A stretch of 64,000 nt of DNA. Origin: Paracidovorax avenae ATCC 19860. Lineage in GTDB: Bacteria > Pseudomonadota > Gammaproteobacteria > Burkholderiales > Burkholderiaceae_C. Each line of letters begins with the position of its first letter. The stretch's first letter is position 1. The notes below the pieces were generated by a model. The model was given only the letters and a program-made list of their open reading frames with translations, ran no database searches and had not been told where the DNA came from. Shown one piece after another: positions 17,246 through 27,648 of this stretch. The position numbers were made by a program, and so were the translations under genes. Location: assembly GCF_000176855.2 (NCBI RefSeq), contig NC_015138.1, forward strand, positions 5,146,001-5,210,000, in the 5' to 3' direction.

Positions 17246-18058
17246 TCAGGTGGCTGTGCCGGCTGGGGGCTCGTTCAACGCCGCCAGCCGCTCCGGCGTC
17301 CCCACATCGGTCCACCGCCCGGTGTAGAGCGACGCCGTGACGCGCCCCTGCCCCATCGTCCGGCGCAGCAGCGGCGCGAGCGGCGCGGCCACGCCGCCGG
17401 GGTTGCCAGGAGGGATGTCGCACCAGGGCTCGGCGAAGAGTTCCGCCCGCAGCAGCGCGAGCGTGCTGTAGGTGTAGCGCGGGCCGGGGTCGTTCGCCGG
17501 CAGGTCGAGCGCGCGGCCCTCGGGCGAGAGGCCGAAATCGCCGCGCGGATGGTGCGGCGGATTGGGCACGAGCCACAGGTGGGCCAGCGCATCGCCGGCC
17601 GTGAAGGCTGCCGCATCCTCCGCCGCGAACCGGAAATCGGGCGCGAACACGTCGCCCGCCGCCAGCCAGAAGACCTGACCGAGCTGCGGCAGGGCCCGTG
17701 CGATGCCGCCAGCCGTCTCGAGCGCGCCGCCGAAGTCGCGGCCCTCGTGGGAATAGGCGATCGCCACCGTCCCGGTGCCCGCGGAGCCCTCCCCTGCGGT
17801 GAACCGGTCACCGAACCGCTCGCCGATCTGGTCGCCCAGCCAGGCCGTGTTGACCACGGCCGAGCCCACGCCGGCCGCGGCCAGGGCCTCCAGGTGCCAC
17901 TGCAGCAGCGGGCGGCCACGCACGGCGAGCAGCGGCTTCGGCGTGGCGTCGGTCAGCGGGCGCATGCGCTCGCCCCGGCCGGCGGCCAGCAGCATGGCCG
18001 GGGGCTGCGCATGGGAAGTGGAGGGAAAGGAGCCTGTGGAGGTCGGGAAAGGCGTCAT
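17246..18058 (-). CDS. Sugar-1-phosphate nucleotidyltransferase (MurU-like)
   Basis: 270 aa from ATG 18058. The Rossmann-like nucleotidyltransferase core begins [26 protein letters not shown], the G-G-x-G-x-R-L-x-P-L-T signature with GRGERM, and continues with AAGDVF as the metal-binding Asp region and [15 protein letters not shown] at the C terminus. The closest family I recognise is MurU, N-acetylmuramate-1-phosphate uridylyltransferase of the peptidoglycan recycling shortcut; mannose- or glucose-1-phosphate enzymes are alternatives. A shorter start just before MLLAAGRG is possible. It lies 7 nt after the speD-like stop on the same strand and converges with yqiK. Confidence 0.8.
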   Translation of the reverse strand: MTPFPTSTGSFPSTSHAQPPAMLLAAGRGERMRPLTDATPKPLLAVRGRPLLQWHLEALAAAGVGSAVVNTAWLGDQIGERFGDRFTAGEGSAGTGTVAIAYSHEGRDFGGALETAGGIARALPQLGQVFWLAAGDVFAPDFRFAAEDAAAFTAGDALAHLWLVPNPPHHPRGDFGLSPEGRALDLPANDPGPRYTYSTLALLRAELFAEPWCDIPPGNPGGVAAPLAPLLRRTMGQGRVTASLYTGRWTDVGTPERLAALNEPPAGTAT

Positions 18059-18065
18059 GCAGGAA

Positions 18066-18476
18066 TCATGGAGCGGAAATCCGGGCGCCATCGCCATCGT
18101 CTGCGACCCATCCGCGGTGCAGCGCATGTCGCTGCACCGTGGCGGGCTCGAACAGTGCGAGCAACGCGTCCAGCAGCGTCCGGGCCTGGGAGGAATGGTC
18201 GGCGCCGAAATTGCACACGTACACGTCGAGCGTGACGGCGGCCTGCTCGGGCCAGGTATGGATGCACAGGTGCGACTCGGCCAGCAGCACGGTGGCGGTG
18301 ACCCCGCCCGGCCCGTGTGCGGTCGCGGGGAAGGAATGGAACAGCCGGCCTACCGCCTGCAGGCCGGCCGCCCGCACGGCGTCCAGGCAGGCTTCGCCCA
18401 GCGCATCGGCATCGAGCAGCCAGCGCGGCGCGCAGCGGCAGCCATGGAGATCGGCGGTGAGGTGCAGGCCTTGCAT
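18066..18476 (-). CDS. speD: S-adenosylmethionine decarboxylase proenzyme
   Basis: Makes decarboxylated AdoMet for spermidine synthesis. 136 aa from ATG 18476 ([13 protein letters not shown]), the size of the short bacterial class. The self-processing site is [14 protein letters not shown]: cleavage before Ser68 would create the pyruvoyl cofactor, with His69 next to it; Cys88 in DVYVCNFG is the expected proton donor. No spermidine synthase gene is adjacent; instead the MurU-like gene follows by 7 nt. It is divergent from tkt with a 106-nt gap. Confidence 0.88.
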   Translation of the reverse strand: MQGLHLTADLHGCRCAPRWLLDADALGEACLDAVRAAGLQAVGRLFHSFPATAHGPGGVTATVLLAESHLCIHTWPEQAAVTLDVYVCNFGADHSSQARTLLDALLALFEPATVQRHALHRGWVADDGDGARISAP

Positions 18477-18582
18477 GGCCCGCACTGTAGTGCAGGGCTC
18501 GGACTTCCCGTGGGCAAGGCCGGGGGTGGCCCGGTAAAATGCGCGGTTTTCCCCCTCCCAGCCCCTTCCGGAGCCGCCCCTG

Positions 18583-20670
18583 ATGGCCAATTCTCAACAG
18601 ATGGCGAATGCGATCCGCGCACTCGCAATGGATGCAGTTCAACAAGCCAATTCCGGCCATCCCGGCGCCCCGATGGGCATGGCCGACATGGCCGTCGCGC
18701 TGTGGTCCCGCCACCTGCGCCACAACCCCGCCAACCCGCAGTGGGCCGACCGCGACCGCTTCGTGCTCTCCAACGGCCACGGCTCCATGCTGCTGTACGC
18801 GCTGCTGCACCTCACGGGCTACGACCTGCCGATCGAAGAGCTGAAGAACTTCCGCCAGCTGCACAGCAAGACGGCCGGCCACCCCGAATACGGCATCACC
18901 CCCGGCGTGGAGACGACCACCGGCCCGCTGGGCCAGGGCATCACCAACGCCGTGGGCTTCGCGCTGGCCGAGAAGCTGCTGGCCCGCGAGTTCAACCGCA
19001 GGAACGGCGACGTGGACCACACCATCGTGGACCACCACACCTACGTGTTCCTCGGCGACGGCTGCCTGATGGAGGGCATCAGCCAGGAGGCGATCTCGCT
19101 AGCCGGCGCCTGGAAGCTGGGCAAGCTGATTGCGCTCTACGACGACAACGGCATCTCCATCGACGGCCAGGTCGCGCCCTGGTTCGTGGACGACACCCCC
19201 GGCCGTTTCCGCGCCAGCGGCTGGAACGTGATCGGCCCGGTCGATGGCCATGACGTGGAGGCCGTGGCCGCCGCCGTGCAGAGCGCCAAGACCAGCACCG
19301 ACAAGCCCACGCTGATCGTCTGCAAGACCGCCATCGGCAAGGGCTCGCCCAACCGCGCCGGCACCTCCAAGGCCCACGGCGAACCGCTGGGCGCCGATGA
19401 GATCACCCTGACGCGCAACGCCATCGGCTGGAGCCACGTGCCCTTCGAGATCCCGGCCGAGGTGTACGCCGACTGGAACGCCAGGGACGCCGGCGCACAG
19501 GCCGAGTCCGACTGGCAGCAGCGCTTCGATGCCTACGCCGCCGCGTACCCCGAGCTGGCCGCCGAATTCCTGCGCCGCATGGCGGGCGACCTGCCCAGGC
19601 ACTTCGCCCAGACCGCCGTGGACACCGTGGTGAACGCCCACACCAAGGCCGAGACCGTGGCCAGCCGCAAGGCCAGCCAGCTCGCGCTGGAAGCCTTCAC
19701 GGCAGCACTCCCCGAGCTGCTCGGCGGCAGCGCCGACCTGACGGGCTCCAACCTCACCAACACCAAGAGCACGCCCGCGCTGCGCTTCGACGAGAACGGC
19801 GACGTGGTGCAGGTGGAAGTCAACACCGGCGGCGCGGAGACCGCCAAGCTGGGCGGCCGCCACATCAACTACGGCGTGCGCGAGTTCGGCATGGCCGCGA
19901 TCATGAACGGCATCGCGCTGCACGGCGGCTTCATCCCGTACGGCGGCACCTTCCTCACGTTCAGCGACTACAGCCGCAACGCCATCCGCATGGCCGCGCT
20001 CATGAAGCTGCGCGTGGTGCACGTGTTCACGCACGACTCCATCGGCCTGGGCGAGGACGGCCCCACCCACCAGTCGATCGAGCATGCCGCCAGCCTGCGC
20101 CTGATTCCGGGCCTGGACGTCTGGCGCCCCGCCGACACGGCCGAGACCGCGGTGGCCTGGAGCGTGGCCCTGTCCAACCGCAACCGGCCCACCGCCCTGC
20201 TGCTGTCGCGCCAGAACCTCGCCTATGCCCCCAAGCGCGACCTGGGCGACATCTCGCGCGGTGCTTACGTGCTGAGTGAGCCGGCCGACGCAGGCATCAA
20301 GAAGAAGGCCCAGGCGGTGATCATCGCCACCGGCTCCGAAGTGCAGTTGGCCCTGGCCGCGCAGAAGCTGCTGGCCGAGAAGAAGATCGCCGCGCGCGTG
20401 GTCTCCATGCCCAGCACCACCACCTTCGACCGCGAAGACACGAAGTACAAGGCCAGCGTGCTGCCGGCCGGCGTGCCGCGCATCGCCGTGGAAATGGGCG
20501 TGACCGACGGCTGGTGGAAGTACGGCTGCGCCGCCGTGGTCGGCATCGACACCTTCGGCGAGTCGGCCCCGGCCCCGGTGCTGTTCAAGCATTTCGGCTT
20601 CACGCCGGAGAACGTGGCCGATTCCGTCATGGTGGCGATCGGCGCAGCGCGGCTGAAGAAGGCCCGCTGA
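18583..20670 (+). CDS. tkt: Transketolase
   Basis: Thiamine-diphosphate enzyme of the pentose phosphate and Calvin pathways transferring two-carbon units between ketoses and aldoses. 695 aa, complete. Signatures: [20 protein letters not shown] at the N terminus, [18 protein letters not shown], the ThDP/Mg motif [15 protein letters not shown] near residue 160, the pyrimidine-domain stretch [17 protein letters not shown], and [14 protein letters not shown] (catalytic His). It precedes gap on the same strand but an accessory gene pair lies between them, so a single tkt-gap transcript is uncertain. Confidence 0.97.
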   Translation: MANSQQMANAIRALAMDAVQQANSGHPGAPMGMADMAVALWSRHLRHNPANPQWADRDRFVLSNGHGSMLLYALLHLTGYDLPIEELKNFRQLHSKTAGHPEYGITPGVETTTGPLGQGITNAVGFALAEKLLAREFNRRNGDVDHTIVDHHTYVFLGDGCLMEGISQEAISLAGAWKLGKLIALYDDNGISIDGQVAPWFVDDTPGRFRASGWNVIGPVDGHDVEAVAAAVQSAKTSTDKPTLIVCKTAIGKGSPNRAGTSKAHGEPLGADEITLTRNAIGWSHVPFEIPAEVYADWNARDAGAQAESDWQQRFDAYAAAYPELAAEFLRRMAGDLPRHFAQTAVDTVVNAHTKAETVASRKASQLALEAFTAALPELLGGSADLTGSNLTNTKSTPALRFDENGDVVQVEVNTGGAETAKLGGRHINYGVREFGMAAIMNGIALHGGFIPYGGTFLTFSDYSRNAIRMAALMKLRVVHVFTHDSIGLGEDGPTHQSIEHAASLRLIPGLDVWRPADTAETAVAWSVALSNRNRPTALLLSRQNLAYAPKRDLGDISRGAYVLSEPADAGIKKKAQAVIIATGSEVQLALAAQKLLAEKKIAARVVSMPSTTTFDREDTKYKASVLPAGVPRIAVEMGVTDGWWKYGCAAVVGIDTFGESAPAPVLFKHFGFTPENVADSVMVAIGAARLKKAR

Positions 20671-20958
20671 AACCGCAGCACTGCACCGACCGCACCCCCG
20701 TCAATCCAGCGATGGCATCCAGCAGCAAAGTGCGCAAGGTGCTGATGTCCATGGCGACGGTGGCGGTGGGTGCCGTCGTGCGATGCTTCACCTTGGCATG
20801 GGCATCCATGCATCTTTTTCGTTCAAGGTTGTTGGCGGCCATGCATGCACCTGCAGAGCCGTCGATGTTGATTTCATAGAGAACTACTGAAACCAGCATA
20901 CCGCCATGTTCGATCGCGTACATACCTTCAACGAATGGTGCCCAGGGCAGCGGTAATC

Positions 20959-21387
20959 ATGGCGGGCACCTACGCTTATAACGGACTCACCCAACTGTCT
21001 CCAGAGGAGCTTTTCTTCTGGATAGCAATCGACAAGACACTGGAACAGCTGGGTGGCGTGGATATTGCTGCTGCGGCGGCCATCCTCTCGGGGCAGCCCA
21101 TATTGCCGACGCGCGGCAAGTTCGCAGGCGCCACGCAGGGAACCTCCGTGGCTTCCGTCGTATCGAGAAGATTACTTCAGCACCGCCTGCCATTCTCCCT
21201 GCCGACGATTACCGGCGCCAGTCTGACCACGCTCAAGATAACGTTCACGAAAAACCTGGGGGCCTTCGTTGGACGCCTGGTTCCCGGCGTCGGCTGGACC
21301 ATATTGGCCTATGACGTTTTCCAGATCGTCAACAAGACGATAACGACCTACAACGCGCTCGCAAGGGAGGAAGACCGCCTATGGTAA
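20959..21387 (+). CDS. STM2901-like protein
   Basis: 142 aa from ATG 20959 (MAGTYAYNGLTQLSPEELFFWIAIDKTLEQLGG); a GTG 24 nt upstream is an alternative start. I recognise the pattern from memory as the STM2901 family, named after a Salmonella gene of unknown function; FFWIA, GATQGTSVAS and the C-terminal GAFVGRLVPGVGWTILAYDVFQI hydrophobic stretch are the features I rely on. The C-terminal half could insert into a membrane. The next gene (DUF1493) overlaps it by 7 nt, and the two typically occur together. Composition is visibly less GC-rich than tkt and gap on either side, suggesting acquisition. Confidence 0.7.
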   Translation: MAGTYAYNGLTQLSPEELFFWIAIDKTLEQLGGVDIAAAAAILSGQPILPTRGKFAGATQGTSVASVVSRRLLQHRLPFSLPTITGASLTTLKITFTKNLGAFVGRLVPGVGWTILAYDVFQIVNKTITTYNALAREEDRLW

Positions 21388-21749
21388 GCTCCCCCGACCT
21401 GTGGGAACAACTGACCCAGCTTGCATCGAACATCGACTCGGTGGGCCTGCGCCAATTAGGGCGCCGCATTACCTACACCCCGGACACCGAATTGGTGAAA
21501 GACCTGGGTCTTACGGGAGATGATGCATTCCAGTTCATGGAAGCTTTTGCATCCAGATTCAACGTGGCGACAGGAGATTATCGCTCCGAAGATTACTTCG
21601 AACCGGAAGGCCTCTGGCTCCTTTCTGCTTTCAGAAAAAAGAAACCCACCATCCCGGTGACCCTGGGCATGCTCCTCATGGCGGCACGGGACGGGGTATG
21701 GGACAAGAATCGGCTCGAGCAGGCGTACCGCCGAAAAGAATACGGCTGA
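21381..21749 (+). CDS. DUF1493 acyl-carrier-like protein
   Basis: 122 aa, ATG overlapping the upstream stop by 7 nt. The ITYTPDTELVKDLGLTGDDAFQFMEAFASRF segment has the helix-loop-helix of an acyl carrier domain; the family pattern continues with DYFEPEGLWLL and the C-terminal KPTIPVTLGMLLMAARDGVWD. The residue at the phosphopantetheine position, within LTGDDAFQF, is Asp rather than the attachment Ser, so classic carrier function is doubtful. Function unknown; by context it acts with the STM2901-like protein. Same low-GC composition as its partner. Confidence 0.75.
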   Translation: MVSSPDLWEQLTQLASNIDSVGLRQLGRRITYTPDTELVKDLGLTGDDAFQFMEAFASRFNVATGDYRSEDYFEPEGLWLLSAFRKKKPTIPVTLGMLLMAARDGVWDKNRLEQAYRRKEYG

Positions 21750-22832
<1,083 letters not shown>

Positions 22833-22846
22833 TCTGCCAGCCACAT

Positions 22847-22911
22847 GCCCGGCCGCCGCGATGCGGCCCGGGCGCGATCGAGCCCGGGGCCTTGCGGCCG
22901 CCGGGCTTTTT
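22847..22911 (+). terminator. Terminator after gap
   Basis: GC-rich nested hairpin beginning 14 nt after the gap stop: inner stem GGCCCGGGC / GCCCGGGGCC around a GCGATCGA loop, and outer arms GCCCGG / CCGGGC, followed by TTTTT at 22907-22911. The MFS gene converges from the other side, so it may serve both directions. Confidence 0.6.
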
Positions 22912-22924
22912 CACAGGCGGCGTG

Positions 22925-24223
22925 CTACGCGCTGCATGGAGGGGCGGCCGACACCCGAGGCACCATCAGCCACCGCCCCGCCAGCGTGCAGCCCGCAGCC
23001 GCACCCCAGACAGCGCCCCAGCCCCATGGGGCCAGCAGGTGGGGAATGAGCATCGGCACCAGGAAGCACACGATGAATACGCTGGTGTTGGCCATGCCGA
23101 GCGCCGTGCCCGCACGGCCGGCGCCCGCCCGCACGGCCAGTTCCGTGTACGCCACGCCGTGCCAGGCCGACACGCACAGGCCGCAGGCCGCCAGCAATGC
23201 GGGCAGCAGCCCCTGCACGCCCTGCGCAACCCCCTCCGTGCGCCAGCCGGCCAGCGCCGCCATGGCGGCGAAAAGCAGCGCGCTGAATCCGCAGCAGGCC
23301 CGCAGATAGGCCGGACGATTGCGGTGGCGGTCGGTCCAGCGACCGCTCCACACGCGCAGCGCCATCGCGCCGATCTGTACCGCTGCCATGGTCGCTGTGG
23401 TGGTCGCCAGCCCGGCATGCACGAAGTCGTGCAGGAACACGGTGCCGAACGACAGTACCGCGAACTGGGGCGCGCACGACAGGCCGATGCCTGCGGCCAG
23501 GCGCCACGTGCGTGCATCGCGCAGCGGCCCGCCGGAACCCGCGGCGGGCGCGGCAGCCGCGGCGGCATGCGCCGCCCGCCCGGGCTCGCGCACCCAGGCC
23601 GCCGCCATGAGCGCCGCCAGCAGGCACAGCGCCGCCAGCACCCCGTATACGGCGGTGAAACCGCCGTGCCCTGCGAGCGCGGGCAGCAGCAGCGCGCCGA
23701 CCGCGCCGCCGAGCGGTACGGCCGTCTGGCGGATGCTCATGGCCAGGCCCCGCTCGCCCTCGGCGAACCACTGCATGATGGCCCGTCCACTGGCACCGTT
23801 GACGCTGCCTCCCAGCAGGCCGACCAGCACCAGCCCGCCAGCGAGCAACTCCCTGGCCGGCAGGTGCCCCGCCGAAGGCGCGGCCCAGAGCGCCATGGCG
23901 GCCAATGCCAGCGCGGTGCCCCCCAGTCCCGCCAGCAGCACCGGCCGGTCGCCCCAGCGGTCGGTGAGCACGCCCCAGGGCATTTCGCTCACGGCGATGC
24001 CCAGCCCCATCAGGCCCAGCATCAATCCCAGCGCGGCGGCATCGAGCTGGTAGCTGCTGCGCATCAGAACGGCGGTCATGGGGATGCCGCTGAAGGCGAC
24101 GGAAAACGCGGCGTTGGCACACACCCCGGCTGCGAGCACCTTCCAGCGGTGCCGGGAGCGGGACGCTGCGGGAGCGGGAGGCGGCGCGGCGCGGGCCGCG
24201 GACATCGAAGTGCAGGTCGTCAT
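22925..24223 (-). CDS. MFS transporter
   Basis: Twelve-segment major facilitator superfamily permease, 432 aa from ATG 24223. MFS signatures: LGIAVSEMPWGVLTDRWGDRPVLL between TM2 and TM3 (the DRxGxR/K motif) and the related LRVWSGRWTDRHRNRPAYL between TM8 and TM9. VNGASGRAIMQWFAEGERGLAMSIRQTAVPLGGAVG in the TM4-TM5 region resembles the CynX/NarK-like group. The substrate cannot be told. It is divergent from a LysR gene with two matching palindromes in between, so it is most likely that regulator's target. Confidence 0.88.
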   Translation of the reverse strand: MTTCTSMSAARAAPPPAPAASRSRHRWKVLAAGVCANAAFSVAFSGIPMTAVLMRSSYQLDAAALGLMLGLMGLGIAVSEMPWGVLTDRWGDRPVLLAGLGGTALALAAMALWAAPSAGHLPARELLAGGLVLVGLLGGSVNGASGRAIMQWFAEGERGLAMSIRQTAVPLGGAVGALLLPALAGHGGFTAVYGVLAALCLLAALMAAAWVREPGRAAHAAAAAAPAAGSGGPLRDARTWRLAAGIGLSCAPQFAVLSFGTVFLHDFVHAGLATTTATMAAVQIGAMALRVWSGRWTDRHRNRPAYLRACCGFSALLFAAMAALAGWRTEGVAQGVQGLLPALLAACGLCVSAWHGVAYTELAVRAGAGRAGTALGMANTSVFIVCFLVPMLIPHLLAPWGWGAVWGAAAGCTLAGRWLMVPRVSAAPPCSA

Positions 24224-24250
24224 GCGGCGCAGTGTCCGCGCCCGCAACCA

Positions 24251-24265
24251 TTCTGAAAATCAGAA
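24251..24265. promoter_or_regulatory. Operator 1 between MFS and LysR genes
   Basis: Perfect inverted repeat TTCTGA-AAA-TCAGAA. On one strand it fits TYCTGAAAAYCAGRA, the same pattern as operator 2, whose centre is 31 bp away. It sits 28 nt from the MFS start. Likely bound by the adjacent LysR-type regulator. Confidence 0.55.
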
Positions 24266-24279
24266 AATAATGAATCCAC

Positions 24280-24298
24280 CATCCTGGTTTTCAGGATG
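24280..24298. promoter_or_regulatory. Operator 2 between MFS and LysR genes
   Basis: Inverted repeat CATCCTG-GTTTT-CAGGATG, perfect over 7-bp arms. Its reverse complement contains TCCTGAAAACCAGGA, the consensus shared with operator 1. It lies 25 nt upstream of the LysR start, as expected for autoregulation. Confidence 0.55.
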
Positions 24299-24322
24299 AT
24301 TCAAACCCGGAGACGATCTCCC

Positions 24323-25282
24323 ATGGCCCGCACCCTCTACGACCTCGACGTGCTGCGCACCTTTGCCACGGGGGTGGCGCTGGGCAGCTTCGTGCGCGCC
24401 GCGGACAAGCTGGGGCGTTCCACCTCGGCGGTGAGCGCGCAATTGAAGAAGCTGGAATCGCAGGCGGGCACGCCCCTGCTGCGCAAGTCCGGCCGTGGCC
24501 TGGTGCTCACCGAGGCCGGAGAAATCCTGCTGGCCTATGCCCACCGCCTGCTCGACCTGAACGACGAGGCGGCCGCCGCCGTGAGTGGCAGCCCGCTGCA
24601 CGGCCTCGTCCGCCTGGGCCTGCAGGAAGACCTGGGCGAGACGCTGCTGCCCGGGGTGCTGGGGCGCTTCGCGCGGGCGCATCCCCAGGTGCGGATCGAA
24701 GTGTCCGTGGCCCGCAGCACCGAACTGCGCGAACGGTTCGCCGTGGGCCAGCTGGACCTGGCGCTGCTCTGGGACGCGGGCATCGACCTGTCGTGCATGC
24801 GGGCCGAGCCGGTCATGCGCCTGCCACTGCACTGGATCGGCCCGGCCGGCACGGATACGCTGGACGGCACGCCCTGGTGGCAGGGGTGGCACGCACCCAC
24901 GCCATCGGAGCGCCCGCCGCTGCCGCTGGTGCTGCTCGAAGACCCCTGTCCCCTGCGGCGCATCGTCACGGCCGCGCTGGAGCACGCGGGCCTGCCCTGG
25001 CGCCATGCCTTCCACAGCAGCAGCCTGGGCGCGCTGTGGGCGGCGACGGCGGCGGGGCTCGGGCTGTCCGTGCGCACGGCCTTCGGCCTTCCGGCGCACG
25101 TCAGGCTCCTTTCGGCCGCGGCCTGCGGCCTGCCTGAACTGCCGTCCATGGACCTGGTGCTGGGGCGCGCCCGGGATCCGATGGACGCCGCCTCGGAGCG
25201 GCTGGCCACCTTGCTGCTGGATGCCGTGCGGGAGCACATGGGACGCTCCGGCAGTGGCGACATCGTGCCGTCTTCTGCCTGA
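24323..25282 (+). CDS. LysR-family transcriptional regulator
   Basis: 319 aa from ATG 24323. N-terminal winged helix: LYDLDVLRTFATGVALGSFVRAADKLGRSTSAVSAQLKKLESQAGTPLL, with the recognition helix over RSTSAVSAQLKKLE (about residues 34-47). The C-terminal LysR substrate-binding domain starts at HGLVRLGLQEDLGETLLP and includes LREQLAVG-like ELRERFAVGQLDLALLW. The effector is unknown. Divergent orientation to the MFS exporter/importer and the twin palindromes between them argue that it controls that gene and itself. Confidence 0.9.
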   Translation: MARTLYDLDVLRTFATGVALGSFVRAADKLGRSTSAVSAQLKKLESQAGTPLLRKSGRGLVLTEAGEILLAYAHRLLDLNDEAAAAVSGSPLHGLVRLGLQEDLGETLLPGVLGRFARAHPQVRIEVSVARSTELRERFAVGQLDLALLWDAGIDLSCMRAEPVMRLPLHWIGPAGTDTLDGTPWWQGWHAPTPSERPPLPLVLLEDPCPLRRIVTAALEHAGLPWRHAFHSSSLGALWAATAAGLGLSVRTAFGLPAHVRLLSAAACGLPELPSMDLVLGRARDPMDAASERLATLLLDAVREHMGRSGSGDIVPSSA

Positions 25283-25444
25283 CGGCCCGGCTCGCGGGAG
25301 CCCTGTAACCGTAAGAAACGGCCCACGGCACCTGCTGCGCTGCACCTACGTGCCCGGCCGGGCCGGCTGCCAACAATCGGAAACCTTCCTTACCGTCGCG
25401 CTCGCCGCCTCCGGTATTCGCCCCCATTCACAAGGAGTTCCGCC

Positions 25445-25963
25445 ATGCAGACTGCCACCTTCATTCGCACCGCCACGGCCGTTGTGGCCCTGGGAGCGCT
25501 TGCGGCATGCTCGTCCACGCCGCCCCCGACCGACCAGATGGCCGTGACCCGCACGACGGTCAACCGCGTGGCCGGCGAGCCGCAGGTCGCCGCCAATGCG
25601 CCCGTGGAACTGCAGCGCGCCCGTGACAAGCTGGTGGCGGCCGAGAAGGCCATGACCGACAAGCAGTACGACATGGCACGCCGCTATGCCGCCGAGGCGG
25701 AAGCGGATGCCCGCGTCGCCGAAACCAAGGCCGAAGCAGCCAACAACGCCGCCACGCTGCAGCAGGTGCGCACCAGCATCCAGTCGCTCCAGTCGGAAAT
25801 CACCCGGCGCGATCCCGCTCCCGCGGTGGCCCCCGGCGCCGCCGCCGTGCCTGCCCCGATGCCTGCGCCCATGGCGGCGCCTGCGATCGCGCCCCGGCCG
25901 GCCGCCAACCCGACCGCCGTGCCCGGCATGCCGGTGCCCCCCACCCCGGCTCCCGCCCGCTGA
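25445..25963 (+). CDS. DUF4398 lipoprotein
   Basis: 172 aa with a type II signal peptide: hydrophobic AVVALGALAAC with lipobox LAAC, lipidated Cys near residue 22, followed by SSTPPP. The DUF4398 helical hairpin (APVELQRARDKLVAAEKAMTDKQYDMARRYAAEAEADARVAETKAEAA) follows, and the last 55 residues are a Pro/Ala-rich tether (APMPAPMAAPAIAPRP). It is an envelope protein probably linking outer membrane and periplasm. RBS AAGGAG precedes it. It is paired with the OmpA-domain gene 38 nt downstream, whose N-terminal half repeats the same domain. Confidence 0.85.
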   Translation: MQTATFIRTATAVVALGALAACSSTPPPTDQMAVTRTTVNRVAGEPQVAANAPVELQRARDKLVAAEKAMTDKQYDMARRYAAEAEADARVAETKAEAANNAATLQQVRTSIQSLQSEITRRDPAPAVAPGAAAVPAPMPAPMAAPAIAPRPAANPTAVPGMPVPPTPAPAR

Positions 25964-26001
25964 GCCCCGACAGAATGACACCCGACAGGGAGAACCACAC
26001 C

Positions 26002-26892
26002 ATGCGCAATACCCTCCGCCGTACCACCGCCCTCGCCGCTGCGCTCGTTTCCGCTGGCCTCCTGGCCGCCTGCGCGACGCGCGCCCCGCTCGATTCGGTC
26101 GAAACCGCACGCATCGCCGTCAACCGTGCGGCCAATGACCCGGCCGTCGTGCAGAACGCCCCGCTGGAGCTGAAGGCCGCCACCGATACGCTGGCCCGTG
26201 CGGACCGTGTCTGGAGCGACAAGAACGACGCCGCCGAGGCCAACCACCTCGCCTACCTCGCCACGCAGCGCGCCGACATCGCCTCCAACGTGGCCCGGTC
26301 GCGGGTGCTGGATGCCGACATCAAGAAGGCGGGCGCCGATGCCGAGCGCCTGCGCCTGACCAGCGAAGCCGACCGGGCCCGCATGCAGGCCGAGGCGAAT
26401 GCCCGCAGCGCCCAGCAGGCGCAACTGCAGGCCGCGAGCGCCGAACAGCGCGCCGCCGACAACGCCGCCCGCGTCCGCGCCCTGGAAGCGCAACTGCGCG
26501 ACATCGAGGCGCAGCAGACCGAGCGCGGCCTGTTGGTGACGCTGGGCGATGTGCTGTTCGCGTTCAACAAGGCCGAACTGTCCGCCCAGGCCGGCCCGCG
26601 GCTGGACAAGCTGGCGAACTTCCTGCGCCAGTTCCCCGACCGCAAGCTCATCATCGAAGGCCACACCGACAGCGTGGGCGGCGACGCCTACAACCAGAGC
26701 CTGTCGGAGCGCCGTGCCCAGGCCGTGCAGAGCGCGCTGGTGCAGCGCGGCGTCGCGCCGGACCGCATCACCGCCCGCGGATACGGCAAGACCTACCCAG
26801 TGGCCGACAACAGCTCGCCCGAGGGCCGCGCCATGAACCGGCGCGTGGAAATCGTCATCGCCGACGACAAGGGCAACCTGCGGGGGCGTTGA
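26002..26892 (+). CDS. OmpA-family lipoprotein with DUF4398 domain
   Basis: 296 aa from ATG 26002. Signal peptide with lipobox LLAAC (Cys at about 24), then a DUF4398-type helical hairpin (NAPLELKAATDTLARADRVWSDKNDAAEANHLAYLATQRADIA), an Ala/Arg/Gln-rich coiled coil (about 105-175) and a C-terminal OmpA domain with LGDVLFAFNKAEL and the peptidoglycan-binding stretch IIEGHTDSVGGDAYNQSLSERRAQAV, NRRVEIVI. It should anchor the outer membrane to peptidoglycan. Homologous N-terminal halves suggest the two genes arose by duplication. A strong terminator follows. Confidence 0.93.
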   Translation: MRNTLRRTTALAAALVSAGLLAACATRAPLDSVETARIAVNRAANDPAVVQNAPLELKAATDTLARADRVWSDKNDAAEANHLAYLATQRADIASNVARSRVLDADIKKAGADAERLRLTSEADRARMQAEANARSAQQAQLQAASAEQRAADNAARVRALEAQLRDIEAQQTERGLLVTLGDVLFAFNKAELSAQAGPRLDKLANFLRQFPDRKLIIEGHTDSVGGDAYNQSLSERRAQAVQSALVQRGVAPDRITARGYGKTYPVADNSSPEGRAMNRRVEIVIADDKGNLRGR

Positions 26893-26936
26893 ACCCCATC
26901 CCTGTCCAGGCCCTCCAGGCCATCCAGGCCTCCCGG

Positions 26937-26971
26937 CCCTGCCGGCGCATTCCGCGCCGGCAGGGCTTTTC
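26937..26971 (+). terminator. Rho-independent terminator after the OmpA-lipoprotein gene
   Basis: Perfect 12-bp stem CCCTGCCGGCGC / GCGCCGGCAGGG with loop ATTCC, then CTTTTC. It ends the DUF4398-OmpA operon. Just upstream (from 26905) are three tandem 9-nt units, each beginning CCAGGCC, of no obvious function. Confidence 0.85.
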
Positions 26972-27007
26972 TGCTGCGCGGCGCGGCGCTGCCCGATACT
27001 GCATCCC

Positions 27008-27547
27008 ATGACCGCCCACGACGTCCTGCATTTCTGGTTCGATGAAACCACGCCCGAACAATGGTTCCGCAAGGACGAAGCCTTCGACGAGGCCATCCGC
27101 GCGCGCTTCGCAACCCTGCACCGCCGGGCATCGCTGGCCGAACTGTGGGAATGGCGCACGGATGCTGCAGGGCGTCTGGCCGAGGTGATCGTGCTCGACC
27201 AGTTTTCGCGCAACCTGCTGCGCGGGCAGGCGGCGTCGTTCGCCCAGGACGGCATGGCCCTGGCGCTCGCGCAGGAGGCCATCGCGCAGGGTTTGGACAC
27301 CGCATTGCCGCCGCCCCGGTGCGCATTCCTGTACATGCCGTTCATGCACAGCGAGTCGGCCCGCATCCAGGCGGAATCCGTGCGGCTCTTCACCGCGCTG
27401 GGGCAGGCGAACAACCTGGACTTCGCGCTGCAGCACCAGGCGATCGTGGACCGCTTCGGGCGGTTTCCGCACCGCAACGCGGTGCTGGGCCGCGATACGA
27501 CCGCCGACGAGGCACTGTTCCTGCAGCAGCCGGGCAGTTCCTTCTGA
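27008..27547 (+). CDS. DUF924 family protein
   Basis: 179 aa cytosolic protein of the DUF924 (tetratricopeptide-like helical) family, found widely with no established function. Family landmarks: VLHFWFDETTPEQWFRKDEAFDEAIRARF at the N terminus, VIVLDQFSRNLLRG, and FLYMPFMHSESARIQ, followed by NNLDFALQHQAIVDRFGRFPHRN. The length matches the family. It stands alone between a terminator and a LexA-box-controlled pair; no signal peptide. Confidence 0.9.
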   Translation: MTAHDVLHFWFDETTPEQWFRKDEAFDEAIRARFATLHRRASLAELWEWRTDAAGRLAEVIVLDQFSRNLLRGQAASFAQDGMALALAQEAIAQGLDTALPPPRCAFLYMPFMHSESARIQAESVRLFTALGQANNLDFALQHQAIVDRFGRFPHRNAVLGRDTTADEALFLQQPGSSF

Positions 27548-27632
27548 CGCGCCGGATCCGCTGCGCCGGGAGGGTCGATCAAAACAAAGGCGTACCCTCC
27601 GCATGGGCTTTGGGCATCTTCAGCCACAGGCA

Positions 27633-27648
27633 CTGTAAATTAATACAG
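27633..27648 (+). promoter_or_regulatory. LexA (SOS) box
   Basis: CTGTAAATTAATACAG matches the proteobacterial LexA consensus CTGT-N8-ACAG at every fixed position with an AT-rich centre. Its last base is the first base of the GTG start codon of the radical SAM gene, so LexA would block the promoter directly. The placement implies a very short or absent 5' leader. Confidence 0.75.

Noticed and set aside
20627..20923. 98-codon frame on the minus strand between tkt and the STM2901-like gene
   Set aside because: Overlaps the tkt 3' end antisense, no recognisable domain and no convincing ribosome site; the gap is better left as unassigned sequence.
20905..20955. Mini-ORF MFDRVHTFNEWCPGQR before the STM2901-like gene
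   Set aside because: Sixteen codons without a clear ribosome site; could be a leader peptide or a relic, but cannot be supported.
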